From assembly GCA_036566745.1 (NCBI GenBank), contig DATCVR010000419.1, positions 1-16,599 of the forward strand: a stretch of DNA of 16,599 nucleotides, in the 5' to 3' direction. Below, piece after piece: positions 13,774 through 16,599 of this stretch (within the stretch, counting starts at the first letter, position 1; every line of letters starts with the position of its first letter). The notes under the pieces were generated by a model. It was not told the DNA's origin, did no database searches, and saw only the letters and a list, made by a program, of their open reading frames with translations. This DNA comes from DATCVR01 sp036566745 (GTDB lineage: Bacteria; Actinomycetota; Actinomycetes; Jiangellales; Jiangellaceae). A program made the position numbers and the translations under genes.

Positions 13774-13864
13774 ACGGCTGGGGTGTGGCGGGCGTGGGGG
13801 CGAGGAACGAGCGTCGGGCGGAGACGTCGCGTGGATCATCGGCGTCAGGTCGGCTGATGGGGCC

Positions 13865-14506
13865 TCAGAGGGCGAACAGCGCCAGTCCGCCGCGAGCGAG
13901 CACCGATCCGTGGGGGGCGTCCAGACGCCACCACGCGCCTGCTTCACGCAGCACGACCTCGCCCGGGCCGTCGCCGAAGAAGCCGTAGGACGACGCGGCA
14001 TGCGCCAGCCGCAGCGGGATACCGGCCGCGAGCTCGACGTCCCAGATCTCGGTGGCCAAGCCCTCCAGCGCCGCGCGTCCGGCCCGCAGGCTGAGCCCTT
14101 CGGTGACGCCGACGGCGCGGGTCCGGAACTCCTCCACGCCCTGGTCGACGCGTGCGACCACCTCGGACACGGGCAGCCGAGCACGTTCGGTGAAACCCGA
14201 GCGTGGCGGCAGGCTGCTGGTCCAGCGCAGGGCGGGGAGGGCGGGCGGCAACTCCAGCTCGCCCCGGGCTCCGACCGCTCGGGCCGCGAGCGTGGCTGCT
14301 TCGACCACGATGTCGGTCTCGATCGGCTCGGCCAGCTGTACGGCGCGCAGCGCCAGGGCGTCGAAGGGCGTCTCGGCGAAGCACCCCACGACGGTGCCTC
14401 CGGCGACGATCCGAACCACGGCGTCGGGTTCGTAGCGCGCGACCCGCTTGGCGAAGGTGGCCAGGTCGGAGGCGGCGCCGGGGTGGGCGGGCACCAGAAG
14501 CGTCAC
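13865..14506 (-). CDS. Conserved actinobacterial hypothetical protein (Rv2474c-like by position)
   Basis: A 213-residue protein, last of a three-gene overlapping unit. The GTG start (14506-14504) overlaps the thioesterase stop as GTGA; the frame continues upstream only as antiphase to the thioesterase. I recognise no catalytic motif, signal peptide or membrane segment. It is Ala-, Val- and Leu-rich, with one Cys near residue 43 (VVGCFAETPFDALALR). Later come a Trp-Thr-Ser-Ser-Leu segment and an ELAAGIPLRLAHAASSYGF block near 160-180. Length and location match M. tuberculosis Rv2474c (about 217 residues), which sits next to the thioesterase Rv2475c. That assignment comes from remembered gene order, not alignment. 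The coupling implies a job linked to acyl-CoA thioester handling, but the function is unknown. Confidence 0.8.
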   Translation of the reverse strand: MTLLVPAHPGAASDLATFAKRVARYEPDAVVRIVAGGTVVGCFAETPFDALALRAVQLAEPIETDIVVEAATLAARAVGARGELELPPALPALRWTSSLPPRSGFTERARLPVSEVVARVDQGVEEFRTRAVGVTEGLSLRAGRAALEGLATEIWDVELAAGIPLRLAHAASSYGFFGDGPGEVVLREAGAWWRLDAPHGSVLARGGLALFAL

Positions 14507-14907
14507 TGCGCCACCTCGAGGAATCGCTCGAGTGTGGAGCGTTCCCCTGGCGTGAGCGGGCGCGGCTTCTGGGCGTGGACGTCGTAGGCCACGAGCACGC
14601 CGGTGGCGCGGGCGAACACGGTGGAGTCGTCGCGCACCTCGTAGGCCACCTCGAACGACGAGGAGCCCACGCGGGTCACCCACACCTCGACGTCGAGCGG
14701 CTCGGTGCGGAACGGCACCGGCGCGAGGTAGTCGATGGACTGGTGGACCACCACCGAACCCTCGTGCGGCGCCGTCGCGTCGGCCAGCTGCTGGTGAGCG
14801 AAGTCGACCCGGGCTTCCTGGAGGTACTCGGCGAACGTGACGTTGTTGACGTGGCCGAAGGAGTCGAGGTCGTCGAAGCGCACGGCACAGCGGTAGAGAT
14901 GCTTCAC
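14503..14907 (-). CDS. Hot-dog acyl-CoA thioesterase (4-hydroxybenzoyl-CoA thioesterase/YbgC type), copy 1
   Basis: A 134-residue single hot-dog domain. The family motif RFDDLDSFGHVNNV is at 10-23, with candidate catalytic Asp15 and His19-Val-Asn-Asn at the start of the central helix. YLQEARVDF follows in that helix, and the sheet carries VWVTRVGSSSFEVAYEV. These enzymes hydrolyse short or aromatic acyl-CoA thioesters in the cytoplasm, usually as tetramers. The ATG start (14907-14905) overlaps the stop of the upstream thioesterase as ATGA, and the stop overlaps the hypothetical gene's GTG, so all three are probably translated in a coupled way. The match to M. tuberculosis Rv2475c is by position and type. 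The true acyl substrate cannot be read from the sequence. Confidence 0.9.
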   Translation of the reverse strand: MKHLYRCAVRFDDLDSFGHVNNVTFAEYLQEARVDFAHQQLADATAPHEGSVVVHQSIDYLAPVPFRTEPLDVEVWVTRVGSSSFEVAYEVRDDSTVFARATGVLVAYDVHAQKPRPLTPGERSTLERFLEVAQ

Positions 14908-15350
14908 GACGTCCTCCCCGGCGACGGGCCATCGGTCTCGACGAAGCTCTCGAGCACGGCCTTCTCCTCGGGCGCGACCCGGCGTGGGCGGGACTGTTTC
15001 AGGTCGTACGGCACCAGCACGGTCTCGGCGACCGCGTACACCGTGCGGACGTCGTCGTCGAGATCAAGCACCTCGTACCCGAGGGTGAACGAGGAGTTGC
15101 CGATGCGGGTGACCCAGGTCTCGACCCGGACCGGGCGGGCGCGGAAGTGCAGCGGCGCGCGATAGCCGATCTCGTGGCGGGCCACCACGACGCCGGCCGC
15201 GAGCTGCTCGGCGCCGTGCCGGGGAGCGTGGACGAAGAGCATGTCGACGCGTGCTTCCTGGAGATAACGCAGGTAGACGACGTTGTTGACGTGGCCGAAG
15301 GCGTCCATGTCGGCCCAGCGGAGCGGGACGTGCGAGACGTGACGAGGCAC
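14904..15350 (-). CDS. Hot-dog acyl-CoA thioesterase, copy 2 (first gene of the unit)
   Basis: A 148-residue paralogue of the next gene's product. RWADMDAFGHVNNVVY lies at 11-26 with candidate catalytic Asp16; YLQEARVDM, ETWVTRIGNSSF and LVPYDLKQSRPRR match the sister protein position by position. I start it at GTG 15350-15348. The frame stays open 58 codons upstream, but that part is Pro/Arg/Gly-rich and crosses the hairpin behind ettA, so it is not credible as protein. AGGA lies 7 bases before the GTG. The same bases can also be read as a -10-like CAGGAT, so leaderless expression is an alternative. Expected activity is hydrolysis of acyl-CoA in the cytoplasm. It looks like a tandem duplicate, possibly with a different acyl preference. 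Confidence 0.88.
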   Translation of the reverse strand: MPRHVSHVPLRWADMDAFGHVNNVVYLRYLQEARVDMLFVHAPRHGAEQLAAGVVVARHEIGYRAPLHFRARPVRVETWVTRIGNSSFTLGYEVLDLDDDVRTVYAVAETVLVPYDLKQSRPRRVAPEEKAVLESFVETDGPSPGRTS

Positions 15351-15402
15351 CCGCCCATCCTGCCGTACCCGCCCACCCGCATCACCGCCCGGCCGACGTG
15401 AG

Positions 15403-15439
15403 CCACGCCACCCGGCTTCGCTGCCGGGCGGTGGCGTGG
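15403..15439. terminator. Terminator hairpin behind ettA
   Basis: Arms 15403-15416 and 15423-15439 form a 10-bp outer stem, a 3-base bulge and a 4-bp inner stem, closed by a 6-base loop (ttcgct). It lies 30 bases downstream of the minus-strand ettA stop and upstream of the thioesterase start, so it should end ettA transcription and separate the two units. No T-tract follows on the minus strand. Confidence 0.65.
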
Positions 15440-15468
15440 GCCTTTCGGCCGGGCGCCGCGGATCGCGG

Positions 15469-16599
<1,131 letters not shown>

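Noticed and set aside
13779..13805. G-rich tract after the glucosidase terminator as a second G-quadruplex
   Set aside because: Only three runs of three or more G are present; the fourth would be a two-G run, so it does not meet the canonical pattern.

Overview
This is a 16.6 kb stretch of very GC-rich DNA with tightly packed genes, many 4-base start/stop overlaps and frequent GTG or TTG starts. These traits, with a mycobacterial-type group II truncated haemoglobin (GlbO) and an actinobacterial-style FtsX-like ABC operon, point to a chromosomal segment of an actinomycete. A Nocardioides- or Propionibacteriales-like organism is a guess; I cannot place the genus. I saw no tRNA, rRNA, CRISPR array, insertion sequence or phage gene, and no gene-free stretch longer than about 160 bases.

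Layout. (1) Positions 1-2793, plus strand: a prolyl oligopeptidase lacking its 5' end, then an overlapping MscS-family channel. (2) 2794-3830: an OsmC-like peroxidase on the minus strand and, divergent from it, glbO. (3) 3864-10952, plus strand: a four-gene ABC transporter operon of two giant FtsX-like permeases (about 891 and 914 residues) and two ATPases, all joined by 4-base overlaps. The first ATPase carries a C-terminal AbrB/SpoVT-like swapped-hairpin domain. (4) 10936-11919, minus strand: a Tat-exported protein resembling the P68-RBP/TagC-like beta-propeller family, whose 3' end overlaps that of the ABC operon. (5) 12075-13721, plus strand: a GH13 alpha-glucosidase. (6) 13865-15350, minus strand: a three-gene overlapping unit of two tandem hot-dog thioesterases and a conserved hypothetical protein. 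(7) 15469 to the window end, minus strand: the C-terminal two thirds of EttA, the translational-throttle ABC-F ATPase.

How it fits together. From memory, glbO, the alpha-glucosidase, the hypothetical, the thioesterase and ettA occur in the same order and orientations in Mycobacterium tuberculosis (Rv2470, Rv2471, Rv2474c, Rv2475c, Rv2477c). The frame of the window is therefore an old actinobacterial neighbourhood. The ABC operon and the Tat propeller gene (3864-11919) sit between glbO and the glucosidase and look like a lineage-specific insertion, while the glutamate dehydrogenase gene expected before ettA is absent and a second thioesterase is present.

The most unusual content is the ABC operon. 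Each permease looks like two FtsX modules, the two ATPases differ in their Q-loop and post-signature regions, and one ATPase has the AbrB-like tail. Its substrate cannot be read from the sequence.
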